The position numbers and the translations under genes are program-made. The notes under the pieces are model-generated. The model ran no database searches and was not told the origin of the DNA. It saw only the letters and a list, made by a program, of their open reading frames with translations. From NCBI GenBank assembly GCA_001303225.1, contig LJNI01000115.1, forward strand, positions 1 to 7,325: DNA of 7,325 nucleotides, written 5' to 3'. This DNA comes from a candidate division TA06 bacterium DG_78. GTDB taxonomy: Bacteria; Hydrothermota; Tepidihabitantia; SM23-42. Positions 1 to 6,177 of the stretch are shown in pieces. The first letter of the stretch is position 1. Each line of letters starts with the position of its first letter.

Positions 1-271
1 AAAAGTAATCATTACCTATATTCCGTCTGATACCATAGAACTCGGTAGTCAATTCCCCGAGTTCACGGTGACCATTTATAATATTGCTGCTGAACGAGTA
101 CGCGTCCTCAATACTGAACCCGATGAAATAGACCGATATTCAAGAAGAGCATTCTGGAATTTAAAAAATGATAAGGGCGATGAAGTTGTCAGTGGAACAT
201 ACCTCTACATTATTGAAACCCACGGCGATAAGGTAGAGAGAAACAAAGGGAGAATGACAGTCATCCGGTGA
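1..271 (+). CDS. C-terminal end of a secreted/surface protein with FlgD-Ig-like domain (5' truncated)
   Basis: The reading frame is open from base 2 to the TGA at 269-271, so only the last 89 residues of a larger protein are visible. A GTG at 68 could be read as a start, but it falls inside the domain and is more likely an internal valine. The visible part has the layout of a FlgD-type Ig-like module: a strand with VTIYNIAAERVRVL, then AFWNLKNDKGDEVVSGTYLY, then a last strand ending KGRMTVIR. In this family the pattern is W-(N/D)-x-(D/N)-x-x-G, then (S/P)G-x-Y-x-Y, then G-(K/R)-M. Such modules sit at the C-terminus of large secreted or cell-surface proteins, often proteases or adhesins, in Bacteroidetes-like and candidate-phylum bacteria, where they can act in export or anchoring. 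What the N-terminal part does cannot be seen. The stop overlaps the histidine kinase start (GTGA), so the two are probably co-translated. Confidence 0.75.
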   Translation, partial: KVIITYIPSDTIELGSQFPEFTVTIYNIAAERVRVLNTEPDEIDRYSRRAFWNLKNDKGDEVVSGTYLYIIETHGDKVERNKGRMTVIR

Positions 272-1554
272 AATCTTCATATTTAAGAAATATCAGTATA
301 ATTGCAACTGTTTTTATTTTTCTCATCCTCTTTCTCGCGCTTGCCAACTTGTACATAAGCATTCAACTGAGAGATGAATTCCTCAACTACGATCGGAGTA
401 AAATTGTTTCAATTGCAAAACTGTGCGCACATTATCTCACAACCTACAAAAATCAGAGTGAACGTAACTATTTGTTCAGAAACCTCAGTAATGCCTTTAC
501 TGTAGACCATCTCATAATCAGTGATACCCTCGGAAATAAAATCTTCGATTCCCGGTCAATCCTTGTAGATCTTAATTTCTCAAGTAGAAAGATTGATTAT
601 AGTCTTTTCTTTGAAACGTTACCTGGTGCCGATGAAATGGTACAGGCGGGCGATAACTTCATATTTCACAATGGTACGCCTCCGTTCTATCTCTATATTT
701 CTCTGAGCCCTGCATATTCAGCAGTGTTTGGTAATATCTTTAAATGGCATGTATTTTATATCACCCTTTCGCTCATTTTCGTGGGTTTTTTAGGAATCTT
801 TCTGATTCGTAATCTCTTTTTACCGATGCGCTATGTCGCCAATGTCGCCAGAGAATTGGGAGTCGAATTGAAAAAGGAAGATTTCGTTTCAGAAACGTTT
901 AACGAAATATTTAAAAAAATGAAATTAAAAGAAGAAATGCTCGTCGAATTTTCAGGCTATATTGCTCATGAATTTAGAAATTCGCTTGCTGCAATCATTG
1001 GCTTGGCACACTTAGTCGAGAAAAGGAAGAAACCTGCATCAGATATTATTAAAGAATGTCGCACAATGGAAGAGTTGATTGCTCGTCTCCTTGAATATTC
1101 ACGACCAGTAGAACTCGTCGTATCACCCGTCGATGTACGACAGCTCATTGACGATGCAGTAGCAAGAGTTTCATTACCAGAGCGGATACAGATAAAGAAA
1201 AAAATTGCAAAGCATCTACCAACGATACACGGCGATTACGACCTCCTCCACGCAGCACTTATCAATCTCCTTAAAAACAGTATCGAAGCAATCGAGGATA
1301 AAGGTACTATTACAGTAGACATACATTTCGACGAGGACATACTCTCTATTGCAATTACTGACAACGGTTGCGGATTAGATGCACAAGAACTAGAGAAGGT
1401 CTTCAGTCCCTTCTATTCGAAAAAAGAATCAGGAATGGGTCTCGGTCTTGCCTATGTGAAAAAAATTGTGGAGATACATAACGGAAGAATCGAGGTCAAT
1501 AGTAAGAAGGGCCAGGGAACAACATTTACTCTGAAGCTTCCGCGTGAACACTAG
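268..1554 (+). CDS. Membrane-bound sensor histidine kinase (NtrB/PAS-less type)
   Basis: This 428-residue protein should sense a signal outside the inner membrane and autophosphorylate on histidine. TM1 is about residues 9-30, an extracytoplasmic sensor region 31-158 has no family I recognise, and TM2 is about 161-181. The 182-225 linker shows no clear HAMP domain. The HisKA H-box is HEFRNSL with phospho-acceptor His234. The HATPase domain has the N-box (LLKNSIEA, Asn337), G1 box (DNGCG, 365-369), F-box (FSPFYSKK) and G2 box (GMGLGL, 389-394), so all catalytic motifs are intact. The protein ends right after the HATPase domain, with no receiver domain. The GTG start at 268 overlaps the upstream stop (GTGA). 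No strong Shine-Dalgarno lies at normal spacing, so translation probably depends on coupling. No response regulator is in view; the partner may lie elsewhere. The last codons and the TAG stop lie inside the left arm of a long inverted repeat. Confidence 0.93.
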   Translation: MKSSYLRNISIIATVFIFLILFLALANLYISIQLRDEFLNYDRSKIVSIAKLCAHYLTTYKNQSERNYLFRNLSNAFTVDHLIISDTLGNKIFDSRSILVDLNFSSRKIDYSLFFETLPGADEMVQAGDNFIFHNGTPPFYLYISLSPAYSAVFGNIFKWHVFYITLSLIFVGFLGIFLIRNLFLPMRYVANVARELGVELKKEDFVSETFNEIFKKMKLKEEMLVEFSGYIAHEFRNSLAAIIGLAHLVEKRKKPASDIIKECRTMEELIARLLEYSRPVELVVSPVDVRQLIDDAVARVSLPERIQIKKKIAKHLPTIHGDYDLLHAALINLLKNSIEAIEDKGTITVDIHFDEDILSIAITDNGCGLDAQELEKVFSPFYSKKESGMGLGLAYVKKIVEIHNGRIEVNSKKGQGTTFTLKLPREH

Positions 1555-1566
1555 CCCCGATTATTC
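1544..1566 (+). repeat. Left arm of long inverted repeat
   Basis: These 23 bases read GTGAACA then CTAGCCCCGATTATTC. Their reverse complement recurs at 1725-1748, with 16 contiguous paired bases (1551-1566 against 1725-1740), one extra G, then 7 more (1544-1550 against 1742-1748). The arm covers the last codons and TAG stop of the histidine kinase gene. No T-run follows it, so it is not an ordinary intrinsic terminator. No convincing target-site duplication is visible just outside the arms. Confidence 0.9.
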
Positions 1567-1597
1567 ACACAAAATTATTGTTACAAACAAATCTTCT

Positions 1598-1627
1598 TTG
1601 ACATTACACATTCCGATGCAATGTAAA
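1598..1627 (+). promoter_or_regulatory. Possible sigma70-type promoter for the tldD-pyr operon
   Basis: A perfect TTGACA -35 box at 1598-1603 is followed after 18 nt by TGTAAA at 1622-1627, a 4-of-6 match to TATAAT. It faces tldD and is the best promoter-like pair I found in the gap. It overlaps an imperfect hairpin, so the resemblance may be accidental, and promoter consensus in this lineage is not known. A transcript from here would carry about 180 nt of leader including the right repeat arm. Confidence 0.3.
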
Positions 1628-1631
1628 TCAA
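1598..1631 (+). other. Imperfect hairpin with TCCG loop inside the inverted repeat
   Basis: Three stem blocks can pair in order: TTGA (1598-1601) with TCAA (1628-1631), TTACA (1604-1608) with TGTAA (1622-1626 when read with the A-rich joint, i.e. the TGTAA ending at 1626), and CAT (1609-1611) with ATG (1616-1618). These give 12 pairs closed by TCCG at 1612-1615. As RNA the loop is UCCG, a member of the UNCG tetraloop class, though closed by U-A rather than the usual C-G. Small asymmetric internal loops separate the blocks. It could be part of a structured RNA or only an imperfect palindrome in DNA. Confidence 0.4.
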
Positions 1632-1724
1632 GAAAAAAACAGAGTATTAAATTTCGATACTATAAGCAGTCATTCAAAATCCATTTAGCAATTGTCTTTG
1701 AGTAAAATTGGACAAAATGAATAA

Positions 1725-1748
1725 GAATAATCGGGGCTAGGTGTTCAC
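1725..1748 (+). repeat. Right arm of long inverted repeat
   Basis: These 24 bases read GAATAATCGGGGCTAG then GTGTTCAC. They are the reverse complement of 1544-1566 apart from one extra G at 1740/1741. The arm lies 63 nt upstream of the tldD ATG and is outside any gene. The close match of the arms argues that the pair is either recent or maintained by selection or recombination. Confidence 0.9.
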
Positions 1749-1811
1749 ATCTACAGAATCATCAGTCTTGACCTCACAGAAAATTTGGCTATAGTTAGAC
1801 ATCGGAGACTC

Positions 1812-3239
1812 ATGGAACAGTTCCTAAAAAACACTATCGATAGTCTCAAAGTGCATCGTGTTGCGTATGGCGACGTGAGGATTGTAGAACAAGAGTCTGA
1901 ATCGATCGTCGTGAAGAACAGCGTTGTTGAAGCAATTACCCATTCGACGAGTATTGGGTTTGGAGTCAGGGTGCTGAAAGACTCCGCGTGGGGGTTTTCT
2001 TCATCAAACATCATGGAGAAAAATGAAGCAGATATCGTAACCAAAAACGCCCTCAGCATTGCTCGAGCATCAGCACGTGTCAAATTGGGAAACGTTTCAC
2101 TTGCTACAGTATCGCCACAGAGAGGAACGTACCAAACAAAGATCGAAATCGACCCTCTGAGCGTTTCACTCAATGACAAAATCGAGTTACTCCTCGCCTG
2201 CGATACTATAATGCGGAAAGAGAAAAAAATAAAGGTGAGGTCGGCATTCTTACGCTGTAGTAAAACTAAAACTCACTTCGCCTCAACCGATGACTCGCTC
2301 ATTAGCCAGGAGAGGGTAATAACAGGTGGTGGGCTCAATGTTTATGCACTGCACAGTGGTGAGCTACAGTCGAGGTCGTACAGTGACTATGGACAGTCCG
2401 GATATGAATTCATTACTGCACTCGACTTCACGAGTAATGCCTCTCGAATCACTAACGAGGTGGTCACGCTCCTCAAGGCAAAACCTTGTCCCGAGATGAA
2501 AACAACAGTCATCCTCGATGCAGATCAAATGGTACTACAGGTACATGAATCCTGTGGTCATCCAGCTGAACTCGACCGGGTATTAGGTACTGAGGCATCA
2601 TATGCAGGCACGAGTTTTCTGACCTTAGAGAAATTGAATAACTTTGTGTACGGATCTGACAAAGTGAATATCGTCGCTGATGCCACAGTCCCTGGTGGAC
2701 TCGGTACATTCGGTTGGGATGATGAAGGTGTTCCAGGCCAGCGCGTTTATTTGGTAAAAGAAGGTCGTTTTGTCGGATATCTCACGTCGCGGGAAACCGC
2801 ATGTACCATAAAGACGCAGTCGGGTGGAGCAATGCGGGCTGATGGTTGGAACAGAATTCCCCTCATACGAATGACAAATATTAACTTAGAACCCGGTAAC
2901 CAGAAACTCGAAGAAATCATTGCAGAGACAAAAGAAGGTGTTTTTATGTCGACGAACAAATCATGGTCCATAGATGACAAACGGCTCAATTTTCAATTTG
3001 GCTGCGAGTTTGCCAGGGGGATAAAGAACGGAAAATTTACACATGTATACAAAAATCCAACCTACGCAGGGATCACACCGCAATTCTGGAAGAGTTGCGA
3101 TGCCATAGCTGACAAAGATTCCTGGCATCTGTTTGGAGTACACAATTGTGGCAAAGGTGAACCAGGACAAATCGCTGTAGTTGGACATGGCACAGCTCCG
3201 ACACGATTCAAGAATGTTCAAATTGGTATTGTACGGTAA
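1812..3239 (+). CDS. tldD: TldD-type zinc metallopeptidase (TldD/PmbA family)
   Basis: This 475-residue protein is close in length to E. coli TldD (about 480). TldD and TldE (PmbA) form a cytoplasmic protease that degrades unfolded peptides and, in enterobacteria, matures microcin B17 and cuts the CcdA antitoxin. The metal site is clear: HESCGH gives the family's HExxxH (His245, Glu246, His250), and the third ligand is the cysteine in HNCGKGEPGQ (Cys446), matching the NCGK/TCGK motif near the TldD C-terminus. These residues mark the catalytic TldD side; PmbA/TldE proteins lack the HExxxH. A TTG at 1785 would add nine residues, but the ATG at 1812 is preferred because GGAG lies at 1804-1807 just before it and none precedes the TTG. 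No tldE/pmbA gene is adjacent. It is followed 16 nt later by the TPR lipoprotein gene, so it is probably the first gene of the operon. Confidence 0.92.
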   Translation: MEQFLKNTIDSLKVHRVAYGDVRIVEQESESIVVKNSVVEAITHSTSIGFGVRVLKDSAWGFSSSNIMEKNEADIVTKNALSIARASARVKLGNVSLATVSPQRGTYQTKIEIDPLSVSLNDKIELLLACDTIMRKEKKIKVRSAFLRCSKTKTHFASTDDSLISQERVITGGGLNVYALHSGELQSRSYSDYGQSGYEFITALDFTSNASRITNEVVTLLKAKPCPEMKTTVILDADQMVLQVHESCGHPAELDRVLGTEASYAGTSFLTLEKLNNFVYGSDKVNIVADATVPGGLGTFGWDDEGVPGQRVYLVKEGRFVGYLTSRETACTIKTQSGGAMRADGWNRIPLIRMTNINLEPGNQKLEEIIAETKEGVFMSTNKSWSIDDKRLNFQFGCEFARGIKNGKFTHVYKNPTYAGITPQFWKSCDAIADKDSWHLFGVHNCGKGEPGQIAVVGHGTAPTRFKNVQIGIVR

Positions 3240-3240
3240 T

Positions 3241-3246
3241 AAGGAG
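3241..3246 (+). promoter_or_regulatory. Ribosome binding site deciding the TTG start of the TPR lipoprotein
   Basis: AAGGAG lies directly after the tldD stop and 9 nt before TTG at 3256. It selects that TTG over the in-frame TTG at 3181 inside tldD, and this choice puts a proper lipoprotein signal peptide at the N-terminus. Confidence 0.8.
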
Positions 3247-3255
3247 TATCAAAAC

Positions 3256-4596
3256 TTGTTTTCATTACGTTTAGGAATAAAGGTAGTTTTCTGCTTTATT
3301 TTTTTATCCAGCTGTGCCTACTTTAACACAGTGTACAATGCCAAAAATTACTACCGAGAAGGAAAAAAATCTGTATTACATGATACTTTAAAGGTTGACT
3401 CGGAATTTTTTGATAAAGCCATAGAAAAGGCAACCTTAACCATTGTGAAGCATCCTGAGTGTCGCTGGGTCGATGATGTGCTCTTCATCATGGGCGCATC
3501 ATATTACTACAAAGGTGACTACAAGAGGGCTCTTGAAAAACTTGATTTTCTCCTGGCAAATTACCCAGAATCTCACTTCTACGATGACGGCTTGTACTAC
3601 AAAGGACTCGCCTATTACAAGCAGCAAAAATATGGCTCAGCAATCATATCGCTGAGAGAAGCGATGGAGTCGAAGCCATACAGAAAAAAGGTAATGAGTG
3701 CACTTTCGTACGTCTACTACCGAGACGGTAACTATGCATCATTAACTGATATTACCCAACAGCTATTACAGGAATCATTAAATCTCTCAAGGAAAAGGGA
3801 TGTATATCGTCTCTTAGCAGAAGCACAATTCGTACAAAATTTATATTCTGATGCTCTCGAGTCGTATAACAGACTCCTCGACATCACGAGGATCGAGGAA
3901 GACAAACGGACATTAAAACTGAAGATTGCAGAGATCTATCTGGAACTCGGTGAATATGAATTGTGTAGAGACTTCTTGGCAGGTGAAGATGATGTTGAAT
4001 TCAAAACTCTCCTTGGCGATCTCAATGTGGAAATTGGTGAAATTGAAAAAGCAAAAGAGGTGTATGTTGAGGCAGCCCAGAGTCATTTAACGGATTTCGC
4101 TGCTGAAGCGTACTACAAGTTAGCTCAATTGTACGAAAATGAAGATAGCCTTGAATTAGCAATTGCATATTACGATTCTTCGACCATGCGTTCACCATAC
4201 AGTGATTATGGTGCTGAGGCACAGAAGAAAACCGATGTATTAAATAGAATTCTCACGTTGAGTAATGAGATTGAAAACGTGGACCGTGCCCAATTTCTCC
4301 TTGCTGAAATTTATTTTGTTGATCTCGGTGAACCTGAAAAGGCAATCGAAGGATACCAGAATGTTTATGAAAATTACCCCCAGAGTGTATGGGCACCAAA
4401 GGCGTTGTATGCGCAACTCTGGATTACCAAAAATATTATTGAAGATGATAGTGTTGCTTATCTTCTTGCTCAGAATCTGCTGATAAAATATCCAAATACA
4501 GAATATGCAATGAGTACTCAGAAAATGTTACACGATAATCTCGTTACGCCAGATTCAATTGTTGAGCCAGAACAAAAACAAGAGTTGCACGAATGA
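3256..4596 (+). CDS. TPR-repeat outer-membrane lipoprotein (BamD/YbgF-like architecture)
   Basis: With the TTG start this is a 446-residue protein. The N-terminus is a lipoprotein signal: basic residues (Arg5, Lys9), a hydrophobic stretch VVFCFIFL, and the lipobox LSSC with lipidated Cys20. Residue +2 is Ala, not Asp, which by the E. coli Lol rule favours the outer membrane. The mature protein begins AYFNTVYNAKNYYREGKK and is built of TPR-like helical pairs, clearest at about 72-105, 108-141, 182-215, 284-317 and 343-376. They carry the G-x-x-Y-Y...Y-x-x-A pattern, and linkers such as ANYPES and ENYPQS resemble BamD and YbgF. Such proteins act as periplasmic scaffolds for envelope assembly. 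At nearly twice BamD's length it is not a simple BamD, and the exact role is unknown. Its stop overlaps the pyrK start (ATGA), so pyrK is probably translated by coupling. Confidence 0.85.
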   Translation: MFSLRLGIKVVFCFIFLSSCAYFNTVYNAKNYYREGKKSVLHDTLKVDSEFFDKAIEKATLTIVKHPECRWVDDVLFIMGASYYYKGDYKRALEKLDFLLANYPESHFYDDGLYYKGLAYYKQQKYGSAIISLREAMESKPYRKKVMSALSYVYYRDGNYASLTDITQQLLQESLNLSRKRDVYRLLAEAQFVQNLYSDALESYNRLLDITRIEEDKRTLKLKIAEIYLELGEYELCRDFLAGEDDVEFKTLLGDLNVEIGEIEKAKEVYVEAAQSHLTDFAAEAYYKLAQLYENEDSLELAIAYYDSSTMRSPYSDYGAEAQKKTDVLNRILTLSNEIENVDRAQFLLAEIYFVDLGEPEKAIEGYQNVYENYPQSVWAPKALYAQLWITKNIIEDDSVAYLLAQNLLIKYPNTEYAMSTQKMLHDNLVTPDSIVEPEQKQELHE

Positions 4597-5336
4597 TACG
4601 ATCACTTTCAATAATAAAGAAAACGTGGTTCAGTAAGAATACTTTTGGATTAGAATTCTCGCTACCTGGAATAAAACCACGTCCCGGTCAGTTCTTTCAG
4701 GTCAGAGTGAACGACAGCATGGATCCCTTTCTCAACCGGCCAATTAGCATTGCATCGTATTCTGGAAATCGCTTGCTCTTGATTATCAAAATTATTGGAA
4801 AGGGAACGAACATACTCAGTAAAAGGAGAGAGCGTGAGCAGGTAACATTATTCGGGCCATATGGTAAAGGTATCGTACCGAAGCGGCAAAAGAGTATACT
4901 CCTCGCCGGAGGCATTGGCGTAGCACCACTTCATTTTCTGGCACAAATGCACTATAAACGCAAGATACCTTTCACCTTTCTCTATGGAGCAAAGACATAC
5001 GATGAAATAATTCTCAAAGCGTCCATTAAGCATATGGCGAACAGATCAATTTTTGTAACGGAATACGGTAGTGGTCGAAGGGGAACAGTTGTGTCAGCAG
5101 TGAAAGGTATGGACCTCAGCGATTACGCTATTGTATATGCCTGTGGTCCTCAAGCAATGCTCATTGCCTTACAACAATTGCACCTTCCCCTGCCCGTTTA
5201 TGCCTTCTGTGAAGATTTTCTCGGCTGTGGCTGTGGATTATGTCTTGGCTGCGCCATTATGTATAATGGTACATACAAAAGAATCTGTGAAGACGGGCCA
5301 GTATTTGAACTCGAAAGGATACATTTTGAAAATTAA
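4593..5336 (+). CDS. pyrK: Dihydroorotate dehydrogenase B, electron-transfer subunit PyrK
   Basis: This 247-residue iron-sulfur flavoprotein passes electrons from the FMN of PyrD to NAD+, letting class 1B dihydroorotate dehydrogenase oxidise dihydroorotate to orotate in the cytoplasm. The ferredoxin-reductase fold shows the FAD site RPISI (49-53) and GKGTNILS (69-76), the motif GPYGKG (88-93), the nucleotide-binding loop LLAGGIGVAPL (103-113) and ACGPQAML (183-190). The C-terminal [2Fe-2S] site has the PyrK spacing C-x4-C-x2-C-x11-C with Cys212, Cys217, Cys220 and Cys232, then EDGPVFE. An extra Cys214 lies inside the first spacer. Length matches the family (about 250-260). The ATG overlaps the upstream stop by 4 nt and has only a weak Shine-Dalgarno. 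It overlaps pyrD by 11 nt, as expected for subunits made together. Confidence 0.95.
   Translation: MIRSLSIIKKTWFSKNTFGLEFSLPGIKPRPGQFFQVRVNDSMDPFLNRPISIASYSGNRLLLIIKIIGKGTNILSKRREREQVTLFGPYGKGIVPKRQKSILLAGGIGVAPLHFLAQMHYKRKIPFTFLYGAKTYDEIILKASIKHMANRSIFVTEYGSGRRGTVVSAVKGMDLSDYAIVYACGPQAMLIALQQLHLPLPVYAFCEDFLGCGCGLCLGCAIMYNGTYKRICEDGPVFELERIHFEN
5314..5319 (+). promoter_or_regulatory. Ribosome binding site deciding the TTG start of pyrD
   Basis: AAAGGA, inside the end of pyrK, lies 6 nt before TTG at 5326. The frame is open much further upstream, within pyrK, but family N-termini (KIKLFG..LKNPVLLASG) begin exactly at this TTG. Confidence 0.75.
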
Positions 5337-6177
5337 GTTATTTGGCACACATCTCAAAAATCGTGTTCTTCTTGCGTCGGGAGTCTTTGGGTTTGGCCTT
5401 AAATTTAAGCGGGTAACGAATAGCGTTGGTGCAATTTTCACAAAGGGCATTACTGCCCAGCCAAGGAAAGGCAATCCGCCGCCTCGAATATATGAAACAT
5501 CCAGTGGTATGATCAACTGGGTCGGTTTAGAAAATCCAGGCGTGGAGTATTTTTGTACAAACATTATACCTCAATTAAAAAAATTGAAAACCAGAATCTT
5601 CGTGAACATAGCGGGATTCACCATGGATGAATATGAACATAGTGTCGAACGAATCGGCGACACAGTCGATGGTTTCGAATTGAATATCTCATGTCCCAAT
5701 GTGAAAGAAGGAGGTATTGCATTTGGCCAAAACGCAAAGATGGCATCAATGGTCGTTGCAAGAGCACGAAAGAAAACACGGCTGCCACTCATTGTAAAAC
5801 TAACGCCAAATTTTTGTGACCCGCTCGTTATCGCAAAGGCATGCGTTGAGGCTGGTGCAGATGGTATTTCACTCATAAATACTGTTTACGCCACGGCATA
5901 TGACATTAAAAAGAGAAAACCGCTGATCACTGGTGGACTCTCTGGCCCAGCAATCAAACCATTCGCCCTCTACTGTGTCAATCGTGTACGAAACGTCGGC
6001 GTGCCGATTATCGGCATGGGAGGTATCGTATCAGGACAAGATGCATATGAATTTCTCCTCGCTGGTGCCTCTGCTGTCGCAGTAGGCTCAGTAGTCTTGC
6101 GTGACCCATATGCTCCGCTCAGAATAATCAAAGAATTGAAAAAATTCATTTATCAGGAAACAAAACATGCAAGGTAG
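5326..6177 (+). CDS. pyrD: Dihydroorotate dehydrogenase B, catalytic subunit (class 1B)
   Basis: This 283-residue FMN protein oxidises dihydroorotate to orotate and works as a heterotetramer with PyrK. From the TTG start it reads KIKLFGTHLKNRVLLASG, the usual PyrD N-terminus. Further motifs are FTKGITAQPRKGNPPPR, GMINWVGLENPG, then NISCPNVKEGG, where Cys123 is the class 1 catalytic base (class 2 enzymes use Ser) and Asn120 and Asn125 line the substrate site. The FMN-binding end shows VKLTPN, GGLSGPAIKP (203-212), IIGMGGI (228-234) and AVAVGS (250-255). It is about 20-30 residues shorter than typical PyrDB (about 300-311). Compared from memory with B. subtilis, the loss is mainly in loops: about four residues between KKRKPLI and TGGLSGP, and several before the RIFVNIAG strand. 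The usual NTxxGM reads NTVYAT. Core motifs are intact, so it is probably active. It overlaps pyrK by 11 nt. Confidence 0.95.
   Translation: MKIKLFGTHLKNRVLLASGVFGFGLKFKRVTNSVGAIFTKGITAQPRKGNPPPRIYETSSGMINWVGLENPGVEYFCTNIIPQLKKLKTRIFVNIAGFTMDEYEHSVERIGDTVDGFELNISCPNVKEGGIAFGQNAKMASMVVARARKKTRLPLIVKLTPNFCDPLVIAKACVEAGADGISLINTVYATAYDIKKRKPLITGGLSGPAIKPFALYCVNRVRNVGVPIIGMGGIVSGQDAYEFLLAGASAVAVGSVVLRDPYAPLRIIKELKKFIYQETKHAR

Larger units (their letters stand above)
1555..1811. other. 257-nt non-coding gap between kinase and tldD
   Basis: No coding frame with a plausible start and ribosome site is seen here. The gap is AT-rich and dominated by the inverted repeat (arms 1544-1566 and 1725-1748). 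Smaller pairings lie inside: an imperfect hairpin at 1598-1631, an AGTAT/ATACT stem at 1643-1647 and 1657-1661, and a TTGTC/GACAA stem at 1692-1696 and 1711-1715. The last two are short enough to be chance in AT-rich DNA. From 1749 to 1811 is the tldD leader, with its ribosome site GGAG at 1804-1807. Any promoter for the six-gene operon downstream should lie in this gap or further upstream. Confidence 0.7.

Noticed and set aside
1551..1740. TA target-site duplication of an IS630/Tc1-type MITE at the CTAG ends
   Set aside because: The TA within CTAG occurs at both ends, but the inverted symmetry continues 7-8 bases outside it, which a target duplication would not explain.
1544..1748. Intrinsic terminator for the kinase transcript
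   Set aside because: The arms are 158 nt apart and neither is followed by a T-run, so the structure does not fit a Rho-independent terminator.
1544..1748. Retron or CRISPR-like element
   Set aside because: There is no reverse transcriptase gene, no direct repeat array and no cas gene; only a single inverted pair is present.
1751..2179. 142-codon open frame on the minus strand across the tldD 5' region
   Set aside because: It lies antisense to a clear TldD coding sequence and its translation has no recognisable motif; it is a shadow frame.
5131..5325. In-frame upstream extension of pyrD by 65 codons inside pyrK
   Set aside because: The extension does not resemble PyrD, lies over the conserved PyrK iron-sulfur region, and the TTG at 5326 has a good ribosome site and the family N-terminus.
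5238..5564. 108-codon minus-strand frame across the pyrK-pyrD junction
   Set aside because: It is the reverse of conserved PyrK and PyrD segments with no independent support.
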